This document shows, piece by piece, positions 61,716 to 64,000 of a stretch of 64,000 nt of DNA (position 1 is the first letter of the stretch; every line of letters begins with the position of its first letter). A program made the translations under genes and the position numbers. The DNA comes from SZUA-451 sp034721895 (lineage in GTDB: Bacteria > Campylobacterota > Campylobacteria > Campylobacterales > Sulfurovaceae). Location: NCBI GenBank assembly GCA_034721895.1, contig JAYEND010000041.1:1-64000 (forward strand), written 5' to 3'. The notes below the pieces were generated by a model. It did not search any database. It saw only the letters and a list, made by a program, of their open reading frames with translations, and was not told where the DNA came from.

Positions 61716-62351
61716 ATGCGACCTCTTTTTGTCTCAGCTACCGGCACCAATGTCGGTAAAACCTATACCACTTTGCGTCTTATAAAGGCTTTTGCCAGGA
61801 AAAATATTCGTGTCGGAGTTTGCAAGCCCATCGAAACGGGGGTCACCGATACACCCGTGGATGCAAAACTGCTCCTTGATGCCTGCCGGAAAGCCAACCC
61901 TGCTTTCCGATCTTTCTCTCCTTTTGATATCACTGCCTATACTTTTCCTCTTCCGGCAGCACCTTTCTCTGCAGATACCCGAAAAACCATTCAGGTTGAC
62001 AAAATTCATGACAAAATTCGGGAACTCCACAAGCACTGTGATCTTCTCATCATCGAAGGTGCCGGAGGACTTATGGTTCCTATCACCTCAGACTATCTGA
62101 TGATAGACCTGGCCAGAGAACTTGGTGCAAAAATCCTTCTTGTAACACCAAGCAGGCTCGGCTGTATCAATGATACACTCCTCTCCATAGAAGCTCTCCG
62201 AAACCGAGATATCGATTTCGACTGGTGTGTCAATCTCTATGAAGACAGTGATACTTTTGAAAAAGTCACAAAACCTTTTTATGATATCAAATTCCCTCAC
62301 TGGTGGGATGCGGATAAGGGAGTTGATCATTTTGTCAAAAATTATTTATAA
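61716..62351 (+). CDS. bioD: Dethiobiotin synthetase
   Basis: Closes the ureido ring in biotin synthesis. The 211-residue protein has the P-loop GTNVGKTYTTLRLIKAF at its N-terminus, CKPIETGV and IIEGAGGLMVPI. The ATG at 61716 has AAGGA 7 nt before it. Other bio genes are not nearby. Confidence 0.94.
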   Translation: MRPLFVSATGTNVGKTYTTLRLIKAFARKNIRVGVCKPIETGVTDTPVDAKLLLDACRKANPAFRSFSPFDITAYTFPLPAAPFSADTRKTIQVDKIHDKIRELHKHCDLLIIEGAGGLMVPITSDYLMIDLARELGAKILLVTPSRLGCINDTLLSIEALRNRDIDFDWCVNLYEDSDTFEKVTKPFYDIKFPHWWDADKGVDHFVKNYL

Positions 62352-62362
62352 ATTATTTGTGC

Positions 62363-62368
62363 TATAGT
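62363..62368 (+). promoter_or_regulatory. -10 box for the pentaheme cytochrome
   Basis: TATAGT, 20 nt before the cytochrome ATG and directly after bioD. The -35 is not clear. Confidence 0.35.
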
Positions 62369-62387
62369 ATTGCAAAGAAGGATTTTT

Positions 62388-63497
62388 ATGAAAAACTTAT
62401 TTTTATTCCTTATCTCAATAGCCTCTTTGCTTGCAAATGATGCCGTCCATACTTTTGCAAAAAGTGAAGATTGCAAACAATGCCATGCTGGGATCTATAA
62501 AGAGTTTTCCGGTTCTATGCATGCTCATTCAACTCCCCAAAAAGATCCTATCCACAACTCCGTTTGGGCCAATCATCCGCAACATAAAAAGCTGGAGAGA
62601 TATGGTTGCGGCAAGTGTCACACACCCGCAGCTGATAATCTTGACAAGATGGTCACAAAAGGTCAAAAAGCACTTCCGGACATGAATAATGAAACCCATC
62701 AGGCGGGGATTACCTGTGCCTACTGCCACAGGATACAATCGATTGAACATCATCAAAAATCAAATACCAACATTATCTCCAAAGAGGAGAAAAAGTATTT
62801 CGGAACACTGAAAGAACATATAGAATCTCCTTATCATGGCATCGTAACAGAAGGTAATGAGCACATGAAAAACGGAAATGTCTGTATAGGCTGCCACTCT
62901 CATAAGCGTAACAAATGGGGATTGAACGTCTGTTCGACCAATATTGACAATGAACTGGACGGTGCCAACTGTGTCAGTTGTCACATGCCCAAAATAGAAG
63001 GAAGCGTAACAGATTTCAAAGATACCAAAGTCCATGCCTTTCATGGCTTTGCCGGTACACATTTTCACTCTGAAATGCTGGAAAAATATGTTGATATTTC
63101 GATAGTCAGAAATATTGACAATTTTGTTGTCATTATTGACAACCAGACTTCTCATGCGCTGATGCTTCATCCGCTTCGTCTGGCAGTTTTGAAAGTGAAA
63201 GTTGCCCGTAATGGGGAAATAACCAAGCTAAAAGATGAAGCTTTTGTCAGAGTCATAGGCAAAGACGGAAAACCTGCAATGCCCTGGGCTGCAGACAAGA
63301 CGCTTAAAGATACCATAATACAGGCCAACGAGAAGAGAAGTGTCAACTATGATTTTAAACTCCGGAAGGGTGACAAAGTGGATGTGGTGTTAGGATACTT
63401 TTTAGTCAATCCGAAAGTAGTCAGGCAATTAAAACTTGAAAATGAGAAAGTGGCAACAGAATTTCATGAGTTTAAAAAGAAAAGCTTTGAGTTTTAA
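62388..63497 (+). CDS. Periplasmic pentaheme c-type cytochrome with heme-free C-terminal domain
   Basis: 369-residue precursor with a signal peptide (about 1-16) and five CXXCH heme sites at C29, C74, C110, C166 and C195 (CKQCH, CGKCH, CAYCH, CIGCH, CVSCH). Several more His residues could be distal ligands. Residues about 235-369 have no heme motif and look like a beta-rich domain. It resembles cytochrome c552/c554-type electron-transfer proteins of unassigned pathway. No oxidoreductase partner is adjacent. The start is ATG 62388 with AAGAAGGA before it. Confidence 0.82.
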   Translation: MKNLFLFLISIASLLANDAVHTFAKSEDCKQCHAGIYKEFSGSMHAHSTPQKDPIHNSVWANHPQHKKLERYGCGKCHTPAADNLDKMVTKGQKALPDMNNETHQAGITCAYCHRIQSIEHHQKSNTNIISKEEKKYFGTLKEHIESPYHGIVTEGNEHMKNGNVCIGCHSHKRNKWGLNVCSTNIDNELDGANCVSCHMPKIEGSVTDFKDTKVHAFHGFAGTHFHSEMLEKYVDISIVRNIDNFVVIIDNQTSHALMLHPLRLAVLKVKVARNGEITKLKDEAFVRVIGKDGKPAMPWAADKTLKDTIIQANEKRSVNYDFKLRKGDKVDVVLGYFLVNPKVVRQLKLENEKVATEFHEFKKKSFEF

Positions 63498-63517
63498 TGA
63501 GTGCCATTCACTCATTT
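63496..63517 (+). terminator. Hairpin after the cytochrome gene
   Basis: AATGAGTG (63496-63503) pairs with CACTCATT (63509-63516) around a 5-nt loop right at the cytochrome stop, followed by only TT. It ends where the pyrB promoter begins. Confidence 0.45.
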
Positions 63518-63525
63518 GCTATAAT
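63517..63525 (+). promoter_or_regulatory. Extended -10 promoter for pyrB
   Basis: TGCTATAAT, an extended -10 element, 27 nt before the pyrB ATG. Confidence 0.55.
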
Positions 63526-63551
63526 TTGACAAACTATTCGAAAGATCATCT

Positions 63552-64000
63552 ATGCAACATCTTGTAGACACGACCAACTTGAGTGACAGACAAATTTCTA
63601 ATATCTTGCATGACGCCAAAAAATTCAAAATGCAAAAACCCATTACACTGCTTCGGGACAAACTTCTTATCACCCTTTTTTTTGAAAGCTCCACCCGGAC
63701 ACGCAGTTCTTTTGAAGTAGCAGCAAAACGTTTGGGGGCTTCCGTAGTACACTTGGATCCCTCCAGAAGTTCAACCAAAAAAGGTGAAACACTTGAAGAT
63801 ACCTTTGCCAATCTCTGTGCGATGGAGCCTGACGGGGTGATCATCCGTCATTCAGAGAACGAAACCCCGCAACAGCTGGCAGAGATGGAAATGACCTCAG
63901 TCATCAATGCAGGAGCAGGAAGCCAGGCACACCCTACACAGGCATTGCTGGATCTCTTTACCATGCAGGAACATTTTGGGGATATCAAAGGAAAAACTAT
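63552..64000 (+). CDS. pyrB: Aspartate carbamoyltransferase catalytic subunit, N-terminal part
   Basis: Makes N-carbamoyl-aspartate, the first committed step of pyrimidine synthesis. The 149 codons in the window start QHLVDTTNLSDRQISNIL and carry the carbamoyl-phosphate motif FFESSTRTRSSFE, then IIRHSENETPQQLAE and HPTQALLDLF. RH in that position separates it from ornithine carbamoyltransferase. The gene runs off the right edge. No pyrI is visible. Confidence 0.93.
   Translation, partial: MQHLVDTTNLSDRQISNILHDAKKFKMQKPITLLRDKLLITLFFESSTRTRSSFEVAAKRLGASVVHLDPSRSSTKKGETLEDTFANLCAMEPDGVIIRHSENETPQQLAEMEMTSVINAGAGSQAHPTQALLDLFTMQEHFGDIKGKT

Noticed and set aside
1..64000. tRNA, rRNA or riboswitch in the gaps
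   Set aside because: Every gap is about 210 nt or shorter and I found no cloverleaf, rRNA segment or known riboswitch core, including upstream of ribD, metK and thrB.

Overview
The window looks like a chromosomal segment of a Campylobacterota (epsilonproteobacterial) genome, most like the non-flagellated, sulfur-oxidising Sulfurovum group. This rests on gene-order blocks I know from Helicobacter and Campylobacter: lpxC-tsaB-thrB-ylxR-infB-rbfA-rimP, ferredoxin-ppx, leuS-lptE-folC-mfd, metK-ndk-yceD-rpmF-plsX-fabH, rplY-pth-lptG-lysA-pheA-hisC and clpS-clpA-aat. The genus is an inference. It is almost entirely housekeeping sequence and densely coded, mostly on the minus strand with many 1-20 nt overlaps. 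No gene-free stretch exceeds about 210 bases. I see no rRNA, tRNA, CRISPR array, prophage or transposase.

Layout. 1-13976 (minus): a partial PAS/GGDEF-type signalling gene, then xseA, ubiE, ribD, rimP, rbfA, infB, ylxR, thrB, tsaB and lpxC, an M23 peptidase, a DHH phosphoesterase and nadC-nadA. 14050-18917 (plus): plsY-folB, an OmpR-type two-component pair, a 2[4Fe-4S] ferredoxin and ppx. 18914-24233: bamA (minus), tyrA (plus) and a DUF389 membrane protein whose N-terminal half resembles a diacylglycerol kinase without its catalytic motif. 24317-31126 (minus): a complete moxR-DUF58-DUF4381-like-batA-batB-batC-batD operon. 31275-39000 (minus): a decayed TIGR01777 epimerase, mfd cut by a 100-N assembly gap, folC, lptE and leuS. 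39167-42576: a Sel1-repeat protein, a YpfJ-type metallopeptidase and dnaX. 42592-50418 (minus): ymdB-like, fabH, plsX, rpmF, yceD, ndk, a second ferredoxin, metK, dxs and a small unknown ORF. 50415-61566 (minus): hisC, pheA, lysA, lptG, pth, rplY, pilT-like, tal, aat, clpA and clpS. 61716-64000 (plus): bioD, a pentaheme cytochrome and the start of pyrB.

The genes together cover translation and ribosome maturation, envelope biogenesis (lpxC, bamA, lptE, lptG, plsX/plsY, fabH), NAD, folate, riboflavin, isoprenoid and aromatic amino-acid synthesis, and protein quality control.

The most striking signal is not a gene. A family of short dispersed elements recurs at many gene boundaries. Each has the same plan: tandem 7-nt units, a 7-nt spacer, a perfect 7-bp stem with a 3-nt loop, then a TTTTATT-like tail. 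The stem sequence differs between copies with compensating changes. The arrays supply the stop codons and last residues of ubiE, dxs, folC, leuS and others, and related arrays lie inside the signal-peptide codons of lptE and batC. Other items worth a second look are an A9 run in dnaX with stops immediately in both alternative frames, the DAGK-like/DUF389 fusion, the decayed epimerase, and the absence of fliF-fliG-fliH from its usual place between hisC and dxs.
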